Source: JAQCEJ01 sp040881995 (lineage in GTDB: Bacteria; Planctomycetota; Planctomycetia; Planctomycetales; Planctomycetaceae). Taken from it: a stretch of DNA of 64,000 nt. Below are positions 44,159 through 55,263 of the stretch, in pieces. The stretch is from positions 9,805 to 73,804 of the forward strand of contig JBBECD010000203.1 in the NCBI GenBank assembly GCA_040881995.1, in the 5' to 3' direction. Numbering within the stretch: position 1 is the stretch's first letter; each line of letters opens with the position of its first letter. A program made the position numbers and the translations under genes. The notes under the pieces were generated by a model. It did not search any database and was not told the origin of the DNA. It saw only the letters and a program-made list of their open reading frames with translations.

Positions 44159-46885
44159 ATGTCGTCTCTCAACATCGGTACGGGGCTGATCAGCGGCCTC
44201 GACTTTACCTCGATCGTTTCGGCACTCACGGCGTCGTCGCAAGCGGCGATCGCCCGATTGCAGCAGCGCGCGCAGACGTTTAATACGAAGAACACCGCTC
44301 TCGGTCTGGTGGAAACGAGCCTGTTGACGCTGAAATCGTCGACGCAGACGCTGAATACCAAATCCAGCTTCTCGCAATTCACGGTCAACAATAGTTCTCC
44401 CGCTCAGATGGCGGTGACCGCGGGCACGAGTTCGATCGCCGGAAGTTATTCGCTGCGTTCGTTGCGATTGGCTTCGACGCACGCCATGCAGTCGACCGGT
44501 TTCGCGCATACCGGGCAAACGCTGGGAACCGGCACGATCACCATCGCCCGCGGCGGACGACTCGATCCCGATACGCTGCTCGGTGCCCTTAACGGCGGCA
44601 ACGGTGCACAACGCGGAAAAATCCGCATCACCGACCGCTCCGGCGCCTCGGCCGACGTCGATCTCTCGAATGCGTTTACGGTGACCGACGTCCTCGATGC
44701 GATCAATGGTTCCGACGCCGTCGCCGTCACGGCCAGCGTCGAGGAAGGCCGCTTCGTGCTGACCGATACGAGCGGCAGCACGACGTCGAATCTGATCGTC
44801 GCGGAGCTCGCGGGGGGAAAAACGGCGGGCGACCTCGGAATTCTGCAATCGGTCGCCGCGAACACGTTGACCGGCGACGACGTGTTCGAGTTGACGAGCA
44901 ACTTCAAGCTCTCGTTGCTGAACGACGGCAACGGCATGCATCTGATCGACACCGTTGCCGACTTGCGGATTACCGCCAAAGATGGCGCCGAAATCGACGT
45001 CGATCTCGACGACGCCGTCACCATCGGCGAAGTGGTCGATGCCGTCAACAACAACGACGCGAACGGCGGAAAAGTGACGGCGGCACTCGTCGACGGCCGC
45101 CTGACGCTCACCGACACCACCGGCGGCGGCGGAACGCTCACCGTCGAAAACCTCAACACGGCGTCGGCCGTCGAAGAACTCGGATTGGACAACGCCGAAG
45201 CCGGGGGCGTCATCACCGGCGATCGACTCCTCGCCGGCATGAATTCGGTGCTGCTGAAAAATCTCCGCGGCGGACAAGGCATCGACCAGCTCGGCGATGT
45301 GACGCTCACCGACCGCACCGGCACCACCGCGACCATCGATCTCTCGAACGCCGAAAGTCTCGACGAAGTGCTGACGGCGATCAACAATGCCACCAGCGGC
45401 GGATCCGTCAAACTGCAACTGGCCGCACGGGTCAACAGCACCGGCACGGGAATCGAAATCGTCGACACCTCCGGAAGCACCGCCGGCAATCTGATCATCG
45501 CCGACGTCGGAGGCGGCACGCTCGCCGAACAACTCGGCATCGAAATCAACGCGGCGGCGACGTCCGTCAAGTCCGGCTCACTGGAATTGCGGACCGTCAA
45601 TCACGCCACCTCTTTGAGCGCCTACGGACCGGGCGAATCGGACGTCGGCACGGGCACGATTCTCATTACCGATACCGCGGGCAATACCGCATCGGTCGTC
45701 TTCACCTCCGGCGCGAAGACGGTTGGGGACGTCATTCAGCGAATCAACGCCGCCGACGGCGTGCAGGTGCGGGCCGAACTCAACGAGACGGGAGACGGCA
45801 TCGTCCTGATCGACGAAGCGGGGGGCGCCGGAAGTCTCAGCGTGCAGGACGTCATCGGCACGACGGCCGAAAAGCTGCGACTCGCCGGAACCGGCGCCGC
45901 GGGGGGGGACGGATTCCAACGCATCAGCGGCCGGCAGGCCAGCGTGATCGCCGTCGAAGCGGAAGACACTCTCGAAGACATCGTCGAAAAAATCAACGCG
46001 CTGAGCGACCATGCCAACGCCGCGTTGATCGACGACGGCTCGGCCTTCAACTCGGTTCATCTGCGCATCGATTCCCGGTACAGCGGCAAGGCGGGCGCGC
46101 TGATTGTCGAAGTCGACGGCTTCACGCTCGATTTCAACGAACTCACGGCGGGGCGGGACGCGTTGCTGCAAGTGGGACAAAGCGCGGGGGGCAGTTATAT
46201 CGTCTCCTCCGAAACCAACGAGTTTCAGAACGTCGCGTCCGATCTGGACGTCACGCTGCTCGACGTGGGGACGACGGCCGCACAAGTCACGCTCGCCAAA
46301 GATATCGGGTCGGTCAAAACCAGCATCGAAAATTTCGTCACCAACTACAACAAGCTCATCGATCAGACGAAGACGTTAACGAAATTCGATTCCACGACCA
46401 ATCAGCGCGGCGTGCTTCAGGGGGACGGAGCCATTCTCCGCGTGCTGGCGCGATTGAGTTCGGCCGTCACCAAAAATTATTTCGGATCGACGTCCGACAT
46501 CCGCTCGTTTTCGGACCTCGGGGTTCGCGTCACCACCGACGGGAAGTTGAGTTTCGACACGGAACAATTCGATGTACTCGCCGCCGACGATCCGGACGCG
46601 ATCGCGAATTTTTTCCTCGATGAAAACAACGGCGCGGGGCAAGCGTTGAGCGACACGCTGGATTCGCTGACGGATAAAGACAAGGGGACATTCCATTATC
46701 AGACCGCCGCGAACACCGATTCCATCGAGGATCTGTCGACGCGCATCGTGCAGTTGCAGAATTTGCTCGAAAACCGGAAAAACCGTCTCATGCAACAGTT
46801 CTACAACATGGAAACGGCCATCAGCGCGCTGCAATCGCAACAGCAATCGCTCGGGTCGCTCTCGGTGATCAAGTCGTCAAAGTAA
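44159..46885 (+). CDS. fliD: Flagellar filament cap protein FliD with four IN repeats
   Basis: 908 residues; FliD is commonly 400-700, so this one is enlarged. The N-terminus (SSLNIGTGLISGLDFTSIVSALTASSQAAIARLQQRAQTFN) and C-terminus (KDIGSVKTSIENFVTNYNKLIDQTKTLTKF, ... LENRKNRLMQQFYNMETAISALQSQQ) are classic FliD. The middle has four roughly 80-110-residue repeats of the flagellin-IN type, seen as IRITDRSGASADVDLSNA, LRITAKDGAEIDVDLDDA, VTLTDRTGTTATIDLSNA and ILITDTAGNTASVVF. FliD caps the flagellum and folds incoming flagellin outside the cell. fliS follows 13 nt later. Confidence 0.93.
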   Translation: MSSLNIGTGLISGLDFTSIVSALTASSQAAIARLQQRAQTFNTKNTALGLVETSLLTLKSSTQTLNTKSSFSQFTVNNSSPAQMAVTAGTSSIAGSYSLRSLRLASTHAMQSTGFAHTGQTLGTGTITIARGGRLDPDTLLGALNGGNGAQRGKIRITDRSGASADVDLSNAFTVTDVLDAINGSDAVAVTASVEEGRFVLTDTSGSTTSNLIVAELAGGKTAGDLGILQSVAANTLTGDDVFELTSNFKLSLLNDGNGMHLIDTVADLRITAKDGAEIDVDLDDAVTIGEVVDAVNNNDANGGKVTAALVDGRLTLTDTTGGGGTLTVENLNTASAVEELGLDNAEAGGVITGDRLLAGMNSVLLKNLRGGQGIDQLGDVTLTDRTGTTATIDLSNAESLDEVLTAINNATSGGSVKLQLAARVNSTGTGIEIVDTSGSTAGNLIIADVGGGTLAEQLGIEINAAATSVKSGSLELRTVNHATSLSAYGPGESDVGTGTILITDTAGNTASVVFTSGAKTVGDVIQRINAADGVQVRAELNETGDGIVLIDEAGGAGSLSVQDVIGTTAEKLRLAGTGAAGGDGFQRISGRQASVIAVEAEDTLEDIVEKINALSDHANAALIDDGSAFNSVHLRIDSRYSGKAGALIVEVDGFTLDFNELTAGRDALLQVGQSAGGSYIVSSETNEFQNVASDLDVTLLDVGTTAAQVTLAKDIGSVKTSIENFVTNYNKLIDQTKTLTKFDSTTNQRGVLQGDGAILRVLARLSSAVTKNYFGSTSDIRSFSDLGVRVTTDGKLSFDTEQFDVLAADDPDAIANFFLDENNGAGQALSDTLDSLTDKDKGTFHYQTAANTDSIEDLSTRIVQLQNLLENRKNRLMQQFYNMETAISALQSQQQSLGSLSVIKSSK

Positions 46886-46898
46886 AAAGGGCTCCACG

Positions 46899-47351
46899 AT
46901 GATCGTTGATGAATACCGGGAAACGCAGGTGTTGACCGCCTCGCCCCAACAGTTGCACCTGATGGTCGTCGAAGCGGCGTTGCTGTATGCCCGTCGGGCC
47001 GTTCACGCCCTGGAAGCGGGAAATCGAGAAGACGCCTACTTCACCCTCAATCGCAGCCGCGAATTCGTCAGCGAACTGCTGGTCGGCTTGCGCTCGGATC
47101 ACGACCCCGAATTGTGCGGCAACCTCAAGCAACTCTTCTCGTTCGTCTTTCATCGCCTGGCGGTGGCCGATCTGGAGCAGAATCCGAAGCGGGTGAATGA
47201 GGCGATTCTCATTCTCGAAAAACATCGCGACACCTGGATCGAACTGATGAGCGTCATTCAAAGCGACAACTCCCCGCATTCGTTTCCCGCATACGAAGAT
47301 GGGAATCCCGCAGGCGATGATTCGCCGCACAGCCGGTCGTGGTCCGTTTGA
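46899..47351 (+). CDS. fliS: Flagellin chaperone FliS
   Basis: 150 residues, the normal length for FliS. YRETQVLTASPQQLHLMVVEAALLYARRAVHALEAG is the characteristic helical start (compare YRETQV.T.SP in FliS). It binds flagellin in the cytoplasm and keeps it export-competent. It lies just after fliD and completes the pair. The last roughly 20 residues (DDSPHSRSWSV) are a disordered extension. Confidence 0.92.
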   Translation: MIVDEYRETQVLTASPQQLHLMVVEAALLYARRAVHALEAGNREDAYFTLNRSREFVSELLVGLRSDHDPELCGNLKQLFSFVFHRLAVADLEQNPKRVNEAILILEKHRDTWIELMSVIQSDNSPHSFPAYEDGNPAGDDSPHSRSWSV

Positions 47352-47369
47352 AGCATATGTTTAGATACA

Positions 47370-47413
47370 CGTCAAGATTGGTCCGCAGTAGACACCGCCG
47401 GACCATCTTGACG
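47370..47413. terminator. Hairpin downstream of fliS
   Basis: Arms CGTCAAGATTGGTCCG (47370-47385) and CGGACCATCTTGACG (47399-47413) pair with a single-base bulge around a 13-nt loop. No T tract follows, so it may be a factor-assisted terminator or stabilising structure at the end of fliD-fliS. The rest of the gap to 47650 shows nothing else. Confidence 0.45.
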
Positions 47414-47650
47414 GCGAAACCACCCCGGAGTAGGATAAACATATAAATAATAATCCACGCGTTTTGCGGGCAGAGGTTTGCTGCGCGGACGATTGATGTT
47501 ATCATCCATTCGTTCTTGCCGGACGACCAGCCAGCCACACGCCGAAATCTCCACTGCTGAGTTAAGAGACTCTGACACAACCGGTCGTGCTTGTTAAAAA
47601 CGATGACGCACGGAGGTTGTGTTGGAACATCAAGGACAAAGGAGCTCCTC

Positions 47651-49000
47651 ATGCTGACGATCTTAGGTGCACCACAGCGGTTTTGCGACGGCGTCTCTCG
47701 TCGTAGCTTTCTTAAAATCGGCGGGTTGTCGATGGGTGCGGTCGGAGGAATAGGGCTCTCCAGCCTGCTCCGCGCCGAAGATGCCTCGGGCGTGAAGAAC
47801 AATCACAAGTCGGTCATCAACATTTTCCTCGGCGGGGGTCCGCCTCATCAGGACATGTGGGAAATCAAGACCGAGGCTCCAGCGGAAATCCGCGGACCGT
47901 TCGTCCCCATCTCCACGAAAGTTCCCGGAGTGCAGATCGGCGAATGCTTTCCCAAAATCGCCGCGATGATGGATAAATTCGTCGCCATTCGCTCGGTCGT
48001 CGGCTGCGAAGGAGGACACGATTCGTTTCAGTGTTTCTCGGGCTGGGGCCGCGCATCGCTCGCCTCGATGGGAGGTCGCCCCAGCATCGGTTCGGTCGTC
48101 TCGAAATTGAAGGGGCCGGTCGATCGCGGCGTTCCGCCGACGGTCGCTCTGGCGGCTAAGACGCAGCACGGACCCTGGTCCTATCCGGGCGGACCCGGCT
48201 TTCTCGGCGCGGCGTATTCGGCGTTTCGACCCGACGGTGAAGGTCTCGCAAATCTGTCGCTCAACGGCGTCACGCTCGATCGACTCGAAGACCGCAAACT
48301 GCTGCTCAATTCGCTCGACGGCCTGAAACGCAATGTCGATGCCACCGGAGTTCTCGACGGCATGGATGCATTCAACGAAGCCGCGTTCGGGGTGTTGACA
48401 TCCAGCAAGCTGCTCAAAGCCCTCGATTTGAATCATGAATCCCCCGAAGTTCGCGCCCGATACGGTGACGGAAAACCTTATCAATTCCAGTATGACGGCG
48501 CACCGACCGTCAACGAGCACATCCTGATGGCCCGACGGCTCGTCGAAGCCGGCGTCCGCTCCGTCACGCTTTCGTACGGCCGCTGGGACAGCCACGGCGA
48601 TAACTTCGGCTTGGTCCGCGACCACGGGTCGAAGCTCGATCAAGCCGTCACCGCTCTGGTGCAGGATCTCGAAGAACGAAACATGCTCGACGACGTTACG
48701 GTTGTGGTGTGGGGTGAATTCGGCCGCACGCCGCGAATTAACTCGGGTGCGGGCCGCGATCACTGGCCGCAGGTCAGTTGCGCCTTATTGGCCGGCGGCG
48801 GCATGCGAACCGGTCAGGCGATTGGTGCGACGAACCGGTTAGGCGAATACGCCGTCGAACGCCCGGTCCACATGCAGGAAATCGCGTCGACGATCTACCA
48901 CAACATGGGCATCGACCCCTCGGTGACGCGCCTGATGGACCCCGCCGGCCGCCCGCAACAACTCGTCGACCACACCGACCCGATCCGGGAAATCGTGTGA
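47651..49000 (+). CDS. DUF1501 domain protein, Tat-exported
   Basis: 449 residues from the ATG at 47651; an in-frame upstream ATG at 47591 does not improve the signal. VSRRSFLKIGGLSMGAVGG is a twin-arginine signal, so it is exported folded. The body is the sulfatase-related DUF1501 type: INIFLGGGPPHQDMWEIKTEAPAEIRGPF, VGCEGGHDSFQCFSGW, VTLSYGRWDSHGDNFGLVRDHG, VVVWGEFGRTPRIN. The enzymatic activity is unknown; alkaline-phosphatase-superfamily hydrolysis is likely. In planctomycetes such genes often follow a DUF1553/1549 cytochrome-like gene, which is absent here. Confidence 0.93.
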   Translation: MLTILGAPQRFCDGVSRRSFLKIGGLSMGAVGGIGLSSLLRAEDASGVKNNHKSVINIFLGGGPPHQDMWEIKTEAPAEIRGPFVPISTKVPGVQIGECFPKIAAMMDKFVAIRSVVGCEGGHDSFQCFSGWGRASLASMGGRPSIGSVVSKLKGPVDRGVPPTVALAAKTQHGPWSYPGGPGFLGAAYSAFRPDGEGLANLSLNGVTLDRLEDRKLLLNSLDGLKRNVDATGVLDGMDAFNEAAFGVLTSSKLLKALDLNHESPEVRARYGDGKPYQFQYDGAPTVNEHILMARRLVEAGVRSVTLSYGRWDSHGDNFGLVRDHGSKLDQAVTALVQDLEERNMLDDVTVVVWGEFGRTPRINSGAGRDHWPQVSCALLAGGGMRTGQAIGATNRLGEYAVERPVHMQEIASTIYHNMGIDPSVTRLMDPAGRPQQLVDHTDPIREIV

Positions 49001-49009
49001 GGGTCGAGG

Positions 49010-49120
49010 CTTTTAGCCCCCGGTCAATGACCGGGGGGATTTCATGCGCGTTATACCCCCGGCGACTCGCCGGGGGCTAAAAGACGAGCGCTATGAAAGC
49101 CCTGCGCATCGCGGCCAATC
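49010..49120 (-). repeat. C (49010-49083) plus B (49085-49120) dispersed repeat
   Basis: C is bounded by CTTTTAGCCCCC and GGGGGCTAAAAG with the two inner palindromes CCCCCGGTCA/TGACCGGGGG and CCCCGGCGA/TCGCCGGGG. B is diverged. It lies between convergent genes and contains no A element. Confidence 0.8.
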
Positions 49121-49122
49121 TT

Positions 49123-50721
49123 TCACTCACGAATCGCCGCCGCTTTGTCGCCTGCGGCTTGTTCCATTTCGGTGAGATATTCCCGATATTGCCGATCCAG
49201 CGTGCCGTAGTCGACGCCGGTTAATTCTTCCAATGTGCGGTGACCGACCCTCCGCGAGCCGTTGTACAAATCCCGGAGGTGCTCGATGAGCGCGTCGCGG
49301 TACGCGCCCCGGTCGTAATTCATGAAGAAATGCGCCAGCCCCGACGCCTGGCTGTAGTTCATCTGAATGTTGCTATCCGTCTGGAACGCCTTCATCCCCA
49401 TCGAACTGAACTGGGCCAACGGCACGTAGTAATCGTTTTGCAGCAGCCGAATCCGGGCGGCGCGAAAGCGTTCGAAGTTCGGGTCGCCGATCGAGATGTG
49501 ACCGCTTTCTTCCGCACGAAACGATTCGAGATAACAGGCGATTCCTTCGATGATCCAAAAGTGGGCCGCATCGGCGATCGCGCGGTCTTTCTTCTGACTT
49601 TCATAAAACAACTGGTGCGACGCCTCGTGGTACAGTGTGGCAAATCCGTTGGCGTTGGGATCGTCGAAGAAATACGCGATGCGGTCGCTAGTGTAATACA
49701 GGCCGTTGGTCATGGCGATCTGAGGAATTTTCGCCTTCAGCGCGTCGTTATATTCGTCGCGCGTGCGGTAGTAATGCACAACATAGGGACGAAACTCGGC
49801 GGACCGCGCCGGAAAATCCTCGCCCGCGTTGAAAAACCCGTTAAACGCCTGCATGAAATAACGATAGAACTCTTCCAATGCCAGGCCGAGTTCGACCCCC
49901 CGCTCGAGGCTGTGATTCGTCTTGATCAGATAATGGTCGGTTCGGATTTCCCATGCCTTGCGGAAATCCCGGCGAAGCTCTCCTTCTTTCGCGGCGGACA
50001 TCCATTGTCCATCCACGTTGCGATCCCCTTTTTCGTAGCGATCGACGTGGTCTTTGGGAATCCAGCCGAACGATGCATGCCAGACTTTCTTTTGCTTTAA
50101 CAGCGATTGAGCCACCGGCGTCACCCATCGATCGTCGTGACGCACGTAACCCAGCAGTTTCCGCACGTGCGGATGATCGGAGTTATGAATCGCCGCCTCG
50201 CGGATCAAATCGTAGGCCAGGCTGAGGTAGCCGACTCGCTTGCACTTCGCCGCCAGAGTATATAGATCGGCGGCGTACCGCTTGCGCAGATTCAAGAGCG
50301 CGGTGCGGCGATCGTGTTCATCCTGGGGGAGATCGCTCGAAATCGGAGGTTGGATCTCCGCGGGCAGACTGTCGATTCCGGCGGGGGGTGTTTGCAGATT
50401 CTCGATCAGTTGCTCGATCTCGGCCGCTTCCTCGCGCACCGCTTCGTCGAGACAACGCCGGTGCAGGTCGCCGAGATCCTTCAGAAATTCACCCGCCAAT
50501 TTTTGATGCTGTTCCTGAAACGGCCTGACGCCGTTACGCGGCTCGGCGCGGCGGCGCGTTCCTTGTCCCCACGCGGCGGAAGTCGTCGCGAAGATCTCGA
50601 TCGAAACGAGCCCTGCCAGGGTTATCAAAGCCGACAAACTCAGTATTCCGCGAAGAAAAGGAGGGCCTTTGCGAAGCCGACTCGAACCGGTCGCCGGGCG
50701 GGGGAATTGCGGACGATACAT
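49123..50721 (-). CDS. DUF1570 protein, exported zincin-like metallopeptidase
   Basis: 532 residues. The N-terminus has a basic start and a hydrophobic helix (GILSLSALITLAGLVSIEIFA, about 24-44), a signal or anchor. The catalytic-type motif is YHEASH (HEXXH) followed by IEGIACYLES with a possible third ligand Glu, as in gluzincin/peptidase-MA proteins. DUF1570 members are common in planctomycetes and are thought to be secreted peptidases. It begins within a helix-rich region and ends 3 nt from a B repeat, convergent with DUF1501. Confidence 0.85.
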   Translation of the reverse strand: MYRPQFPRPATGSSRLRKGPPFLRGILSLSALITLAGLVSIEIFATTSAAWGQGTRRRAEPRNGVRPFQEQHQKLAGEFLKDLGDLHRRCLDEAVREEAAEIEQLIENLQTPPAGIDSLPAEIQPPISSDLPQDEHDRRTALLNLRKRYAADLYTLAAKCKRVGYLSLAYDLIREAAIHNSDHPHVRKLLGYVRHDDRWVTPVAQSLLKQKKVWHASFGWIPKDHVDRYEKGDRNVDGQWMSAAKEGELRRDFRKAWEIRTDHYLIKTNHSLERGVELGLALEEFYRYFMQAFNGFFNAGEDFPARSAEFRPYVVHYYRTRDEYNDALKAKIPQIAMTNGLYYTSDRIAYFFDDPNANGFATLYHEASHQLFYESQKKDRAIADAAHFWIIEGIACYLESFRAEESGHISIGDPNFERFRAARIRLLQNDYYVPLAQFSSMGMKAFQTDSNIQMNYSQASGLAHFFMNYDRGAYRDALIEHLRDLYNGSRRVGHRTLEELTGVDYGTLDRQYREYLTEMEQAAGDKAAAIRE

Positions 50722-51651
50722 ATGGTTTATTCCCGTATCGGCCTGTGGAGTCGCGACCGATATTGCTGAGAGGAGGCGGTAGTCGGCGAAGAGCGCGGCT
50801 GAGATCGCGACGGTGAGTCACGGTCTCCCTTATTTTAGAGCACTCGCCCAGTTGAGAGAAGCGGAAATTCCCCGCACCCGCGACGGAAACGCCTCCAATC
50901 CCGCAGATCCAAGTGTCGAGGCGACACAACGATGGATCTCGCCTTTCGTTGCGCGACGTGTCATATGCCCAAAATGTAAAACCTCACTCGCCCAAAAACG
51001 GCAAGGAAAACGGCATTTTGCCTGAAACATCCGATTTTCGTTGCCATAATTTTTTTCCCGGATCGGCGATATTCGGTCTCATGAGACAACATTGATATTG
51101 CCCAATTTCGTCAAGTTGAGATAATTTCTGTGGCATCAACAACCCTCTTTCACAACGAAAGAACTCAGTACGCCTCGAACTGAGGCCGGGTCGGAAGCAA
51201 CCGGACAACACCGGCCAGACAAAAGTTGACGACGGGCATCGTCAAGAGAATGTTGATCGCCGACGCGGGATCTTCCTAACGTGCGGCCTCGATAACGAGC
51301 CGCACGGCAAGACGCACCTGAACGCCGAACCTGTCGGCTTCAGGCATGTCGAATATATTTCCAATCCTTACAACACGGGGTCGACCATGGATGGTCATCA
51401 CACTACTCGCGGCGAATAATTTTTCCCGCCAGGAGTCGTTTACTGCTGCGCCAACGTACAAAACCGAAGACGGATAAGAGTTCGATAGCACTTGAGCCGT
51501 GTGACGGTGAGCCATACGGCGAATAGCCTCAACCAAAAGCAGAAAACAGAAGCAGAAAAGGGAATTCAAAGATCGAAACGCAGAGGGCGCAGAGGCTTTC
51601 AGAAATCGCCTTGATCTCTCCGCGATCTCTGAATCATTAAGGAGTAGTTCC
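50722..51651. other. 930-bp gap upstream of prkA
   Basis: No gene was supported; the frames present lack family motifs or ribosome sites. An AT-richer stretch (about 51030-51150) could hold the prkA promoter, but no clean -35/-10 pair could be placed. The last about 100 bp include a repeat-like tract (GCAGAGGGCGCAGAGG...TCTCCGCGATCTCTG, about 51572-51632) just before GGAGTAG, the prkA ribosome site. Confidence 0.55.
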
Positions 51652-53703
<2,052 letters not shown>

Positions 53704-53924
53704 CGGAAGAAAGGATGAGGGATGAAGGATGAGTCAGAATGATGCAGAGTTCAGCAGTAGCGCGACAAACGAAATAGATCGTGCTTCTGCATTCGTCATT
53801 CGGTCATTGGGATTTCCTTAACATTCGTCATTCGGATTTAGTCATTAACCCAGCCGCATATGTAACCAACAACCAAAGGCCATTACCCTCACAACGCGCA
53901 ACCAACTCCCGAAGAGGCCACCCC

Positions 53925-55031
53925 GTGTCACGCAGCATCGACCAGGATCTGTCGCGGTTCAAAAATATCATCCGCGGCCAGGTTCGGGACAATCTGAGGA
54001 AGTACATTACGCACAGCGAAATGCTGGGGCGGAAAGGGCGCGAAATCGTCAGCATCCCCGTCCCCAACCTCAATGTGCCGCACTTCCGTCACGGCAACAA
54101 AGGGAGCGGCGGCGTCGGGCAGGGTGAAGGGGACGTCGGCCAGCCGATCGGCAAGTCGCCTCAGGAAGGCGACGGCAAAGGCCAGGCCGGCAACGAACCC
54201 GGCGCTCATATCCGCGAAGTCGAACTCAGTCTCGAAGAGCTCGCCGACCTCATCGGCGAAGCGCTCCAACTTCCGAACATCGTTCCCAAAGGGGACGACA
54301 CGATCCGCAGCGTTAAAGACCGCTACACGTCGATCCGCCAAACCGGTCCCGATTCGTTGCGGCATTTTCGCAGAACGTACAAGCGGGCTTTGCGCCGGCA
54401 GATCGCCTCGAACGATTACAATCCGCTCAACCCGATCGTCGTACCGATGCGGGAAGACGAACGGTTTCGCTCGTGGAAATCGATTCCCGAACCGCACGCC
54501 AACGCCGCGATCATTTACATGATGGACGTCTCGGGCTCGATGACCGACGATCAAAAATCGATCGTGCGCACCGAAGCATTCTGGATCGACGTCTGGATCA
54601 AGAAACACTATCAGGGCGTCGAACGCCGCTACATCGTCCACGACGCCGTCGCTCACGAAGTAGACGAAGAAACGTTTTACAGCACGCGCGAAAGCGGCGG
54701 GACGCGGATTTCGTCGGCGTATCACGCGATGAAAGCGATCATCGACCGCGATTTTCCCCCCGCCGATTGGAACATTTACGGCTTTCAATTTTCCGACGGC
54801 GACAACTGGGGCGAAGACAATCAGGACTGCCTTTCGCTGTTGCTCGAAAACCTGCTGCCGGTCTGCAACTTATTCTGCTACGGCCAGGTCGACAGCCCCT
54901 ACGGCTCGGGGGACTACATCCGCGAATTGAAAAAAATCAACAGCGACTGGGAGAATCTGATTCTCTCCGAAATCGAAAGCCGCGACGCAATTTACGATTC
55001 GATCAAGGAGTTTCTCGGCACCGGGAAGTGA
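53925..55031 (+). CDS. yeaH: DUF444 / YeaH family protein
   Basis: 368 residues from the GTG at 53925, with GAAGAGG 8 nt upstream; the frame remains open upstream, but that stretch is repeat-like intergenic DNA. The N-terminus (SRSIDQDLSRFKNIIRGQVRDNLRKY) and gly/gln-rich linker are typical. The VWA-like fold carries MDVSGSMTDDQKSIV as its MIDAS. YIVHDAVAHEVDEETFY and the ending NLFCYGQVDSPYGSGDYIREL are conserved. It acts with PrkA and SpoVR in a poorly understood stress-related complex in the cytoplasm. Confidence 0.92.
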   Translation: MSRSIDQDLSRFKNIIRGQVRDNLRKYITHSEMLGRKGREIVSIPVPNLNVPHFRHGNKGSGGVGQGEGDVGQPIGKSPQEGDGKGQAGNEPGAHIREVELSLEELADLIGEALQLPNIVPKGDDTIRSVKDRYTSIRQTGPDSLRHFRRTYKRALRRQIASNDYNPLNPIVVPMREDERFRSWKSIPEPHANAAIIYMMDVSGSMTDDQKSIVRTEAFWIDVWIKKHYQGVERRYIVHDAVAHEVDEETFYSTRESGGTRISSAYHAMKAIIDRDFPPADWNIYGFQFSDGDNWGEDNQDCLSLLLENLLPVCNLFCYGQVDSPYGSGDYIRELKKINSDWENLILSEIESRDAIYDSIKEFLGTGK

Positions 55032-55085
55032 AGAAGACATGGAGACGGGGAGACCTGGAGACAAGGAGCGAAAGAGTATCAAAGT

Positions 55086-55230
55086 TTAGCCGCGACGCGA
55101 AGGGTTTCCGTAGCGGAGCGCTTCTCTGGGTGCACTGGCGCTTGCCCGCCAGTGTGATTGAGAGTCGAGTCACATTCCGCGAAGCGGGAGCTTCGAAGAC
55201 GTGCGTTCCCAAGCGGAGCATGGGAACGAG
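55086..55230 (+). repeat. B' (55086-55122), D-like CACTGGCG/CGCCAGTG, and A' (55181-55230)
   Basis: In plus orientation. A' ends in GGGAACGAG at 55230, 33 nt before the spoVR ATG. A D-like pair CACTGGCG.../...CGCCAGTG lies at 55134-55155 and recurs at about 62709-62733. A GTG inside A' (55201) is in frame with spoVR. Confidence 0.75.
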
Positions 55231-55263
55231 AAGAATAATAAGAAGAAAAAACGAGAAAAAAAC

